From NCBI GenBank assembly GCA_033060915.1, contig CM065397.1, forward strand, positions 36,218,501 to 36,282,500: DNA of 64,000 nt, given 5' to 3'. How positions within the stretch are numbered: the first letter of the stretch is position 1; each line of letters begins with the position of its first letter. The translations under genes were made by a program, and so were the position numbers. The stretch comes from Euryodendron excelsum. Taxonomy: Eukaryota > Streptophyta > Magnoliopsida > Ericales > Pentaphylacaceae. Positions 9,321-19,374 of the stretch are shown here, one piece after another. Below the pieces are notes generated by a model. That model ran no database searches. It worked only from the letters and a program-made list of their open reading frames with translations, and was not told the origin of the DNA.

Positions 9321-11107
9321 ATTTGAAAAGAGGGTAGAATTAGGAAATGGTTGGATTAGGAAAGATTTTTATGTTCAAGTTTTGGAAACTTAAGATTAAG
9401 GAAAGTGAAAGTTTAGGAAGGATTCGAATTTAGGAAAGATTTGGATTTTGAAACTTAAGGAAAGATTTGAAGTTTAGGTTTAGGAAACTTATGGTTTAGG
9501 AAGGTATTGAATTAGGAAAGGTTTGGATTAAGAAGGGATTGGATTTGGTTTCTAAAAGAGAAAGGTTGGATTTTGTTTCCAAAAACGGAGGATGGGATCT
9601 AGTTTCCTAAACGGGGGGATTTGATTCGGTTTCCTAAAGGGAAGATAGGATTTGGCAAGGATTTGGAAAAGGAGATTCTAGAAACCTTAATTTTGAAAAA
9701 TTGTAGTTTTGACGTAAAAAGAGGCTTTGAAAACATGTATAGTTTTGATGTGAAAACAAGAGGTTTTAGAAACCTAGGTTTGGGGCAAAGTTTGAAAACC
9801 ATGTTTTTGGAAAGAAAATTAGGGTTTCCTAATTGTGGGCTCTAAGGCTTGACTTGGGCTCTAAGGAAAGAGTTTTTGGAAAGTGCGTTTTTGGAAACGA
9901 AGGTTTTCTAGAAGGGAAATCCTAGGGAGGAGTTTTTGGAAAGTGAATTTGAAGAGGGAGTTTTTGGAAAAAGATTTTAAAGAAAAGGAGTTTTGGAAAG
10001 TGTGTTTTTAGAAACGTGTTTTTTGGAAGGAAAATCCTAAAGGGAAATTTCTAGAAGAGAGATTTTGAAAAAGAGAGTTTTTGGAAAGATTTTTAGGGAG
10101 CGTTTTTGGAAAGTGAATTTTTAGGAGAGAGAGTTTTGGAAAGTTTGAAAAGGGAATTTTGAAAAATAGATTTTGGAAGGGAGTTTTTGAAAACAATTTT
10201 AGAGAGGAGAGTTTTAGGAAAGTATAAAAACATCTCACTTTCCTAAAGCGATTCTAGCCATAAGAGGGCTAGAACCACTTTTAAGAAAGTGGTTTTGAAA
10301 ACAAGGTTTGAAAATATAGACCAAATGGTCACTTTTAATATGACACTTTCCTAAAGCAACCCTAGCCATAGAAAGGCTAGAATCACCCTAGAATTGTGGT
10401 TTTGAAAAAAAGTTTTTGAAAAAGAGATTTTGATGCAGTTTTGAAAAACAAGTTTGAAAATAGTTTTGAAAACAACTTTGAAAACGAGTTTTGAAAGATG
10501 CGAGATTATGATATGCACAATGCAATTTGGGGTCGTGAACATACAAGGTTAAGGCTTCACCACATAATCAAGGGGGCCGGACCCACGTGGTCTTTGGTTA
10601 GACTAGAAGAAAGCCCCCGACACGGTGACTCTCCCATAGTCCAATCCTACACATGGACCGGGAATCCCCTTGTTTCAAGCATGCAAAGAAAGGGGGGGAA
10701 AGAGATGGGGGATTAAAATAGAGAAAACCCAAGTGGGTTGGAGAGAGAAGAGAGAGGGGGGAAGTGCAGAAAATTAAAGAGAAAACCTATCTTGTTTCTT
10801 GTTTATTTGCGCGCCTTGCTTGTCTTCGGTCTTCGGTCTTCGGTCTTGAACTTCTTCTTCAACCTTCAAGGATTGTCTTCAAGCTTTGGATGGCTGCTCT
10901 TCAAGTCTTGAGAGAGTGGTTGAAGGCTAGTGTATGAGTGTATAGGGGTGTGTATGAGTGTATAGGAGGCTAGGGTTTGTGTATAGTGGCTAGGGTTTGG
11001 GAAAACCTAGGGAGGCTAGGGTTTTGGAGGTGCTCGAGCTCTGTATATCGAAATATGAGATTCTTAGGTTAAGTTTGCAGACCCCTTTCACGTTGATCGA
11101 GGCTCTG

Positions 11108-11235
11108 TATTTATAGAAGGAAGACAAGCCTGGCGCCTGTTGCAATGGCGCCAGGGCAAAATTTACACTGGCGCCACTAGTAGTGGCGCCAGGCCATTTT
11201 TTGGCTTGGCGCCACTACTAGTGGCGCCAGCCATT
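11108..11235 (-). promoter_or_regulatory. S1 LTR promoter: TATA box plus GGCGCC palindromes
   Basis: TATTTATA at 11108-11115. The GGCGCC-centred motifs at 11130-11232 include an inverted pair with centre CTACTAG that would form a perfect short hairpin. Confidence 0.75.
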
Positions 11236-12164
11236 TAGGAAACAATTAAGGTCGGCAAGCAACGTATCTTTGACTAGATTTGGGCGCCTGTATTAGTGAC
11301 TACCATGTAAACTTTAGCCTGGCTTCACTAGGAGTGACTCCGGAAAGTCCGGGAATGATTTGAAGGAGCCGGGAGTGGCCCGGAAGGCCGAAAAGGAGCA
11401 GGAACACTTAAAATAGTGTCCTGGAGGTATTTGACTTGAAAATTGAGGATTGGATGTGTCGGAAAGGTTGACCGAGCCTTTAGGGGCAAAACGGTCAATC
11501 GGACCGAAAAACTGCCGGGACAGACTCAAACTGTCCCGGAAGAAGACTTGGGTTCTGGAAACATTATTTAGAACGTTCCCAGAGCTTGCCGGTTTGATTC
11601 CCAGGGCCGGCGTGGTCGGAAATGGAGACTGGCCCACCAGGGGCAAAACGGTCATTTTGTACCGGGTTTGCCGGAACTGACTCGGAATGGTCCGGAAAGG
11701 TAAAGGAAGGTTGAGAACACTATAAAAAGTATTCTCGGGACATTACCGGTTTGATACCCAGAGCCGGTGTGGTTGAAGAAGAAGACCGGCCCTCTAGGGG
11801 CAAAACGGTCATTTTGCACCGGGTTGGCTGGAACTGACTCGGGATGGTCTGGAAAGGTAACGGAAGGTTGAGAACACTATAAAAAGTATTCTCGGGACAT
11901 TACCGGTTTGATACCCAGAGCCGGTGTGGTTGAAGAAGGAGACCAGCCCTCTAGGGGCAAAACGGTCATTTTGTACCGGGTTGGCCGGAACTGACTCGGA
12001 ATGATCCGAAAAGAGAAGGGAAGGTTGAGAACACTATAAAAAGTATTCTCGGGACATTACCGGTTTGATACCCGGAGCCGGTGTGGTTCCCGGGGCGTTC
12101 GGATGCCTAGGGGCAAAATGGTCATCTTGACCGAAGTGAGCTAACAAACATGGGTATTGACTTA

Positions 12165-12645
12165 GGTTTTGAGTGTTTCCGCCACTCGGACGGGGTTGAG
12201 TATTTTCGCTACTCGGACGGGGTTGAGTATTTTCGCTACTTGGACGGGGTTGAGTATTTCCGCTACTCGGACGGGGTTGACGATTTGAGAGTATTTCCGC
12301 TACTCTAACGGTTCTGTGAGTATTTCCGCTACTCTAACGGTTCTGTGAGTACTTCCGCTACTAACGGTTCTGTGAGTACTTCCGCTACTCTAACGGTTCT
12401 GTGAGTATTTCCGCTACTCTAACGGTTGAGTATTTCCGCTACTCAGACGGCTCCGTGAGTACTTTCGCTACTCTAACGGTTGAGTATTTCCGCTACTCGG
12501 ACGGCTCTGTGAGTATTTCCGCTACTCTAACGGGTCTATGAGTATTTCCGCTACTCTAACGGGTCTGTGAGTATTTCCGCTACTCTAACGGTTTTGTGAG
12601 TATTTCCGCTACTCTAACGGTTTTGTGAGTAGTTTTGCTACTCGG
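12165..12645 (-). repeat. 29-bp tandem array in S1 U3
   Basis: About 15 units of GAGTATTTCCGCTACTCTAA followed by CGGTTCTGT (29 bp), with some 25-bp units lacking CTGT. Each unit contains the partial palindrome GAGTA...TACTC. A related shorter run lies at 12890-13040, with GAGTGTTTCCGCCACTC as the core. Confidence 0.9.
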
Positions 12646-12646
12646 A

Positions 12647-12889
12647 CCGTCTCGAGGAATAAACTGTCTTGAGAGAGGGATTGGAAAGGGGTCTTACCGA
12701 CTCCGAAGAGACGTGCCTAGATTGGAACCGTCTCGAGGAATAAACTGTCTCGAGAGAGGGATTGGAAAGGGGTCTTACCGACTCCGAAGAGACGTGCCTA
12801 GATTGGAACCGTCTCGAGGAATAAACTGTCTCGAGAGAGGGATTGGAAAGGGGTCTTACCGACTCCGAAGAGACGTGCCTGGGTTTTGA
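12647..12889 (-). repeat. Three 81-bp units in S1 U3
   Basis: Unit starts (CCGTCTCGAGG) fall at 12647, 12728 and 12809. The three copies are almost identical to each other, more so than in elements A or D, which suggests recent amplification. The + strand frame 12635-12889 encodes three 27-residue repeats. Confidence 0.9.
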
Positions 12890-13278
12890 GTGTTTCCACC
12901 ACTCTAACGGTGTGAGTGTTTCCGCCACTCTGACGGTTTGGTGAGTGTTTCCGCCACTCTGACGGTTTTGTGAGTGTTTCCGCCACCCTAACGGTTTTGT
13001 GAGTGTTTTCGCCACTCTGACGGTTTTCTGAGTAGTTTTGCTACTCGGACCATCTCGAGGAATAAACTGTCTCGAGAGAGGGATTGGACTTGGAATAAGA
13101 AAGGACCATGCCCCTAAGGGCATTTTGCCTCTATTTGGGCCTGACAAGCCCGCGAAGCGATGGAAAGGTGGAATTTAGACCTAGGGAATTGGATTCAATA
13201 GGAATATGCCCAAAATGACTTGAAAACAAGTCTGGACGGAGTGTAGACTGCCGAGCGGTCAAAAATGGGGTGCTTACA

Positions 13279-13283
13279 GTGCT
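13279..13283. repeat. Right target-site duplication of solo LTR S1 (GTGCT)
   Basis: Identical to 7644-7648; it follows the LTR terminus TTACA. Confidence 0.9.
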
Positions 13284-13630
13284 GATATTATGTGATTGTA
13301 ACGTTATGAAGTGCACAATTTCTTTTTTGTGTTGATGTCATGGGTGTTGTAGGGACCATTTTTAAACGGGACTTTGCCGAAATTTTTAGAAATTAGGGAA
13401 AGAGTTAGAAAAAGTTTTTAGAAATAAATCTTTTTGAAGGAAAAAGGCAGAGAACCCTTGAGATGTGATTTGAAAATTAGAAAGCCAAGATGTGTAGAAA
13501 TTTTATTTTTGATTTGTTATTCAAAATCCTTTGTTTGTCTTGTTTGTGTTAGTTGTTTATTTTATTTTATTATTACTTGCATTGCATGTACGGCATGTTA
13601 ACGTCTCTTACCTTGGCTTACCTTTTCAGG
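13284..13630 (+). other. Upstream region of the antisense ORF, with candidate 3' splice site
   Basis: Non-coding, T-rich on the + strand. It ends in a pyrimidine-rich run and CAG directly before GATGG. The same arrangement precedes the antisense ORF of element D (RC of about 40560-40590), so an intron in the leader of the antisense transcript is plausible. A + strand promoter was not identified. Confidence 0.4.
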
Positions 13631-15309
13631 ATGGCAGATACGGTTATGAGTCGACTGAGAGTTTGGCACAGTAGCTACCCTCCGGATGAGCAGGACATCT
13701 TCTGCCGGTCCTTTGGTCGGGTAGCTTCACTTCTATCAGTGCGGCTCATTCCCGGGCTCATGGAGGCGGTGATTCCCTTCTGGCAGCCTGACTTGTCTCT
13801 TTTTTTGCTTTGGGGAGTGCGAGCTTACCCCTACTTTTCACGAGTATGGGTTTCTTCTTGGTTTCTGAGATGTTTTTGCTAACATTATGGGACCCCTCTT
13901 TCCAGATGGTTGTATTACAGTGGTTTCGTCCCAGCTCGGATTCAGACGCGTAGTTCTTTCGTCTTCTTCTTTGCCCCAGTTTCCTTATGTCCCAGTAGAG
14001 TTCCTCTTTTCCCGTTTTGAGTTTCCCACGGGTATGCCAGTTCATTCAGGTAAGTGGCACACCTCCCAGGATTGGGCTGTTTCTTGTATGGTTGCTTTGG
14101 CCTTGCTTCTGCTGAACTTCTTGATGTTCCCTCGAGAAGATGATTTAGTAGACTGTCGACTCTGTGCACTGCTGGCCTTGATCCGTAAGGGGCATTTCTA
14201 TGCTCCTATGATTGTAGGGGAGACCTTCGTGAGTCTTACGAGATTCCAGCAGACCCTTGACGCTCGTTTCCGGGGATGCACTACTCTTTTCCAGCTCTGG
14301 GCGATTGGACACTTGTTTGTTACACATTTGTTTCAGCATACATGGTATCCTGAGCTTAACCATATACACTCCTTGGCGAGATCTCAGGGTGTCATGGCAG
14401 ATGAGGGGAGATTTCTGCAGACCATTGCATCCTGGGCAGACTACCTCCAGAGCATGAGGTCGGGCATTGTCCGGTGGTATTCAGGACTGGTCGGTAGGTA
14501 TTGCTTGAGAGTTCAACCTTCAGGGAGGGCCTTCGTGCCCTTAGCAGGCTTGCAGGGCATTGCCCTTTTCTTTGGTATTCGAGTTCTGCGACAGCTTGCA
14601 AGAAGTTAGGATATCCCTTATCTAGCATCTGCAGCTGAGTTTACTCTTGTCTTTGAGGCGTCGATCCCTAGAGCATTGGTGGAAAGTTATGGATACATGG
14701 AGATCTTTGCTTCCTCACGTTGATGATGATGGTCCCTTTTCTGTCATGCCCCCTGCGACTGAGGCCTATCATTATTGGCTTCGATGCTACGTGTTGGGTC
14801 CCAATAGTCTTGGGGATCTTCTCATTGAGACTCCTTTACCTCCCGTAGGGTATACCGACTTTTTGACTGCTATGATTGTTCAGGGGCGTCGTCACAGGCG
14901 AGAGAATCGTCGTCTGATATGGATGTTGCATGACCAATTGAGGACGAGAGACGCTGAGATAGTTTCACTGGAGAGGCAACTAGCAGCAGACAGATCTACG
15001 CATAATGAGCCACCTTTGGGTGCTGCGAGGGTCCATAGGCGGCCATGAGCCGTTCTAGGCAGTTCTCCTTCCCTAGAGGGTGATGTGATGGATAGTCAGT
15101 CTTTGCGGGAGACTGTGGAGTCCCTTACTCGAGAGAGGGACATGCTTCTGGCCAGATGTGCGGACTATGAGCGAGGCCGGCCTGGGTCTTCTGCAGCTAG
15201 TACTTCTTTGAGTGCTCCTCTTGTGGTTAGCAAGCCAGTGGATCCTTGCATAGCTGATTCCTCCTCTGATGATGACGGGGAGCGATATATTTTTGCCCCT
15301 CGCTCTTAG
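13631..15309 (+). pseudogene. Antisense ORF (aORF) of element A, plant-mobile-domain-like / DUF7745-like protein, broken
   Basis: A coding region of roughly 550 codons on the strand opposite pol, between pol and the 3' end of the internal region. Additional antisense ORFs are known in several Tat-lineage elements. From the ATG at 13631 (MADTVMSRLRVW) it reads YPPDEQDIFC and FWQPDLSLF, then, after a frameshift in a T run near 13800, CELTPTFHEYGFLLG. A TGA sits near 13864, and the frame continues as MGPLFPDGC (13887) to LRQLARS (14609). After another frameshift near 14650 it reads WWKVMDTWRSLLPHV (14647-15048), and a third leads to a coiled-coil-like, Ser/Asp-rich tail (15085-15309). The pattern of an aromatic/Asp strand followed by ELTPT.HEY and a later helix with GCTTLFQLW resembles the plant mobile domain-like (DUF7745) family as I remember it. 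I am confident of the ORF and moderately so of the family. Function is unknown. Confidence 0.6.
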
Positions 15310-16570
15310 ATTTACTGATTTCTACATTTGTAAAGAAAACAAACTTTGTTTAGTATTATGCCTCGTTTTGTCTTATGAATTCATGACCTCTCGTACTTTT
15401 GATATGGTTTTCCTGCATGATTAGTATAGCAACAAATTTGGGAAAAGTTAAATGAAAATCACAGCTTAATGAAAAATAACTCCCTTTTGTTTGATTCTTT
15501 GACTCACTGATTGTCCCGCGAAAGGAACCCTTGTTTCCTTTAATCCTAACTGGGCTAAGCCGGAGAATGTCTTTCGAGACGCCTTCCGACTTTTACACTG
15601 TTGCTTTCATACATTAACTCCTGGGGAATGCAGAAGCTTGGGCTATTTCTTACACCTAAGCTTGAGCTATGCCTTTCGAGATGCCCTCCCCCCCCCCCCC
15701 CCCTTTTTTTGTTGCTATTTTTACTACTAGTGCCCCTAAGGGTTTTCACCAGTCCCAGCTCTGTCATTTTTGCACCAAGGCGCTTTTGCAGGTTTTCGCC
15801 AGGGTCGATAGTTTTGTATCTTGCCACATCCCTACCTTTTTACCTACGGCGCCCTTTCGGGTTTTCACCGTATCCTTAGGAAGTGCTTAACTTTTCTCTC
15901 TTTTTTCTCTCTCTTTCCTCAGTTTGGTATCGAGTTTCTGTTGAGAAGCTCCTAAACGCTACTTGCATCATTCTCCAGCCAATGGCATATTTTAGTAAAC
16001 TCATTTGGACTAATCAATTTAACTCTAATCTGAGAGGACTTTTAGGGTTTGTGGTGTAGGTTTTTTTACTCTTGAAAGAAAAAGGCTCAAGCCTACCATT
16101 CTACTAGTGATCAATAATTTTTGGTTTAATGGCACTTTTTCTACGTATTCCCATCTTTCTTTGGGTATTTCATCGCGCACCCCTTTTTTTTTTTTTTTGC
16201 TACCAATGACGTTAATACCGATGTTTGTGTGAACTTAAAGTAATACCTCAAGGGATCTTTTTTTTCTTTCTTTCTTTTTTTTTTTTCTTTTTTCTTTTTT
16301 TTTTTTCAGTGCCTTTACTTTGACTTAACATGATCACTTTATTGGGGAATGTTTCTGAAAAGAAAGTAACTGGCTCTAAGGGTTTGACAAAGGTTATATA
16401 TATGCATTTTAATTGGATAGAAAATGAAATGAGGGCCTCTCATCATTTTAGAATTAGATTGTTTAGTCCATAGAGCTTTACCCTTGAAACACTACCCTAT
16501 TGATTAGTGGAGAATGAGGAGAGTAGATTTTATTGTTTTTTTGCAGAAACCAAAGGTCTAGCTTTTGGAA
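15310..16570. other. Spacer between antisense ORF and pol, with simple repeats
   Basis: No gene seen. Three degenerate units around GGGTTTTCACC occur at about 15737-15875. A C run lies at 15688-15704. Long T and CT tracts lie at 16185-16200 and 16258-16310. Part of this spacer resembles, in reverse, 38160-38300 of element D. The 3' ends of both the antisense ORF and pol point into it, so it may hold convergent transcription ends. Confidence 0.6.
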
Positions 16571-17883
16571 TCATATATAGTAGTGTTTGACAGCATCTGA
16601 ATTCAATGGGCTTGGGAATTCTTGGCCATCCATTTCCTCCAAAACGAGAGCTCCTCTGGACAGGACCCTCTTTACCATGAATGACCCTTCGTAGTTTGGA
16701 GCAAATTTCCCCTGTGCCGCCTCTTGATGGGGAAACACCTTCCTGAGCACCAAATCTCCCAGTTGGAACAGTCGAGGTCGTACTTTCTTATCAAACGCTC
16801 TGGCCATTCACCTTCTATAGCATTGAGCGTGATAAACCGTAGCTAGCCGCTTCTTATCCAGCAAAAAGAGTTGAGCATACCGGTCTTTAATCCATTCTGC
16901 TTCATCTAGTTTAGTTTCTGTTAAGATCCATAAAGAAGGGATCTCAATCTCAACAGGGATGACCGCCTCAGTGCCGTAGACCAGCTCGAAAGGGGTACTT
17001 TCGGTGGAGACCCTCATAGTGGTTCGGTAAGCCATCAATGCAAACGGAAGTTTCTCATGCCAATCTCTGTAATTGTCAATCATTTTTCGAAGTATTCTCT
17101 TAATGTTCTCGTTGGCTGCTTCTACTGCTCCATTCATCTGGGGCCAGTAAGTGACCGAATTTCGGTGAGTAATGCGAAATGTTTGGCATAGCTTTGACAT
17201 CAATTCGTTGTTCAGATTGGAAACATTATTAGTAATGAGTGACTCGGGAATCCCATATCGGCAGATGATGTGATTTTTTATGAACCTTTCTACGACCCTC
17301 TTGGTGACATGGACATAAGAGACGGCTTCCACCCATTTAGTGAAATAATCAATGGCGACCAGGATGAAGCGATGGCCGTTGGAAGCATTAGGAGTGATTG
17401 GACCAATCATATCTATCCCCCACATAGAAAAAGGCCATGGGGCTGACATAGAATAGAGCTCAGTCGGCGGTGCTTTGATCTTATCCCCATGTTTTTGACA
17501 TTTGTGACACCTAAGAATGTATCTAATGCAATCTGACTCCATTGTTGACCAGTAATACCCTGTCTGGAGAATCTTCTTTGCAAGTGTGTGGCCATTCATG
17601 TGGGGGCCGCAAACTCCCTCGTGCACTTCCTCCATAATGACTTTGGCTTCGGCGATATTGACACATCTTAGAGGTCCGAACCATGATCTCCTGAAAAGCT
17701 CATTTCCAGCCATAAAGTAGTGTCCTGCCAAACTACAAATGGTCCTCCTATCGCGTTGTGTTGCCGCATCGGGGAACGTCCTGGCTTGGATATACCTCTG
17801 GATGTCATAAAACCAGGGTTTCTCGTGGGGTTCAATAGTTGTGTGTAGGCAATAGGAGGGGACATCCCTGGTAAAGATCTGTA
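16571..17883 (-). pseudogene. Integrase region of element A pol, inactivated
   Basis: Retrotransposon integrase, which joins element cDNA to host DNA. In the - strand frame from 17731 the zinc-binding region shows HEGVCGPHMNGH and CHKC (residues 37-48 and 75-78). The core has the first catalytic Asp in WGIDMIGP (residue 107) and the Glu in GAVEAANENI (residue 204). The second Asp, 36 residues before that Glu, is Asn (ITNNVSN, residue 168). The following Gly of the usual motif is Val. A TGA at 16808-16810 separates the core from the C-terminal domain (16571-16807, ending in VLEEMDGQEF...), which remains in frame. The frame extends upstream of 17731 to a frameshift in a six-base homopolymer at 17884-17889. 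No chromodomain is seen. Confidence 0.85.
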
Positions 17884-18522
17884 GGGGGGTATTTCAGTGC
17901 CCCTGTCGACCTTGATCACTGTAGCTAACGTAACCAAGGCATCAGCGAAGCTGTTCTCTATTCGGGGTACGTGACGAAAATCCACGCTTTTGAATAGCTG
18001 ACACAAATCTTTGACCTGTTGACGATACGAGGAAAGTTTGGCATCTTGAGTTTGGTACACGTCCTTGGATTGCTGAATGACCAGATCTGAATCGCCGAGA
18101 ACAACCGATTCATCAATCTTCATTTCTAATGCCAATCTTAATCCCAGGATGTAAGCCTCATATTCGGCGATGTTATTAGTGTAGAGTTTAAGTTGTAGCT
18201 TAACCACAATAGGATAATGATTGCCTATTCTTGACACTACTACTGGCCCAATGCCGGCTCCCCTTTTGTTAGCAGCGTCGTCAAAAAAAATCTTCCACCT
18301 GGCTGGTTCTTGCTCTTCAGATGCACCATTAACGCATAGTATATTTTCATCAGGAAATTGGGGCTCCATGGATTGATAATCATCAATGGCGTTCCCAGCC
18401 AGATAATCAGCTATCACTTGCCCCTTGACTGCTTTACGGGTAGTGAACACAATGTTGAATTCTGACAGAAAATTTCTTGTTGAGGTAATAAATGGCTTTC
18501 TCTTTTCTTCCCGTTTCATCAT
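17884..18522 (-). pseudogene. Archaeal-type RNase H (aRNH) of element A pol
   Basis: The extra RNase H typical of Tat-lineage elements. Frame from 18522: FFDDAANKRGAGIG (first Asp, residue 81), TNNIAEYEAYILGL (Glu 120), VLGDSDLVIQQ (Asp 144) and SFADALVTLATV (Asp 194), so all four presumed catalytic acids are present. At its upstream end the frame begins inside a fused remnant. The start of the first RNase H (DTSMG..., stop-containing, 18521-18560) is joined at about 18478 directly to its linker LSEFNIVFTT, so most of the first RNase H is deleted and the join shifts the frame. Residues after about 215 are out of frame. Confidence 0.85.
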
Positions 18523-18553
18523 GCTACCATAGGACGCATCCCATAGAAGTATC

Positions 18554-19250
18554 TCACACTGACATGTACATCAACAAAGGACGTCCCGGGGTTGGTGCCA
18601 CTAGGATAGGGGGATTCCGAAGATATTTTTTAATTTTCTCAAACACTATTTGACAGTTATCATCCCACTCTTTTGGAACGTATTTCTTAAGGAGCTTGAA
18701 AATAGGTTTGCACGGGTGGGTCATTTGGGCGATGAACCTGCTAATAAAGTTCAACTTTCCTAGAAAAGATCGAACCTCCTTTTCCCCTTTTGGTGTGGGC
18801 ATTTCAACAATGGACTTTACTTTGCCAGGATCAACCTTTATTCCCTTTTCTATGTTCCACAATGGATTCATCTAGTCCAGGCATGTCTTGATAGGACCAT
18901 ACGAAAACATCCAGGTATGCATGCAAAAGTTCCAATAGTTCTTTAAGCTACCATTGATCTAGGCCTGTACCGATTCTAAGCTCTTTCGGATCCCCTTCAT
19001 TTCCCAAATTAACGATTTCCATTTCCTCAATGTTTGGGGTATTACGATTCTCATGTCTTTCTATTTGTTCCCGAATTTCCTCTGGCACCTCCTCTCTAAA
19101 ATTTACATCTTCTTCCATTCCCAGTTGTTGGTAATCAAACTTGGTGTTCAAGTTATCATTTATCAAGTTTGGCATTCTCCAGATTAGCTGAGTAAGATAT
19201 CGGATGCAAGGGTCCCTGGTATGGAAAATAGTGTACAATGAATCAAACAA
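18554..19250 (-). pseudogene. Reverse transcriptase remnant of element A pol, core deleted
   Basis: The - strand frame 19250-18948 encodes the region preceding RT (NLNTKFDYQQLGMEEDVNF, then VPEEIREQIERHENR) and ends at a TAG. The same frame continues as an RT N-terminal linker (FVWSYQDMPGLDESIVEH) and then jumps, near 18870-18885, to the connection region after RT (GIKVDPGKVKSIVEMP and VRSFLGKLNFISRFI) in another frame. The fingers, palm and YxDD active site are absent, a loss of roughly 0.7-0.8 kb relative to related elements. A TGA at 18554-18556 closes the remaining frame. Confidence 0.85.
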
Positions 19251-19374
19251 GAAAGGAATATATATAGTTTTTATTGATAACTTGATTTACTTTTTTTAAA
19301 AAAAAAAAGTTAAGACAAATAAATTAGAAGGACAAAGTTTTTTTATGGCAAATCAGTTGCTCTAGGATCTCGCT
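19251..19374 (-). other. Gap between pro and RT, candidate Ogre-type intron
   Basis: The gag-pro frame ends at a TAG next to 19375 and the next pol frame starts about 125 bases later. The gap is rich in A and T, has a run of A and T near 19290-19310, and on the - strand leads to a TTTTCCATACCAG-GG acceptor-like site near 19215. Ogre elements are reported to have an intron here. No clear donor was found, so this is a suggestion only. Confidence 0.25.

Larger units (their letters stand above)
7649..13278 (-). mobile_element. Solo LTR S1 (5.6 kb, Tat-type family, reverse orientation)
   Basis: A complete LTR running from TGTCGCGCCC to GGGTGCTTACA on the + strand, with TG...CA ends and a perfect 5-bp duplication GTGCT. 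Internal sequence of element A continues uninterrupted on both sides (7047-7648 and 13279 onward), so S1 is a nested insertion whose internal part was removed by recombination between its two LTRs. It carries the foldback at 10237-10290, G-box at 10584-10589, TATA box at 11108-11115, palindromes at 11128-11235, 29-bp arrays and three 81-bp units. Its closest relative here is LTR G (60687-64000). Confidence 0.9.

Noticed and set aside
12165..12645. Regular 29-bp repeats reminiscent of a CRISPR array.
   Set aside because: The units are directly adjacent without unique spacers, lie in a plant LTR and have no cas genes nearby.
7649..13278. Initially read as the 3' LTR of element A.
   Set aside because: Perfect GTGCT duplications and continuous internal sequence on both sides show it is a nested solo LTR. 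The true 3' LTR is the remnant at 3661-7046.
13758..14628. Minus-strand frames overlapping the antisense ORF (13758-14045, 13942-14169, 14145-14369, 14392-14628).
   Set aside because: Shadows of the + strand coding sequence; no protein-like motif, and they do not join the pol frame.
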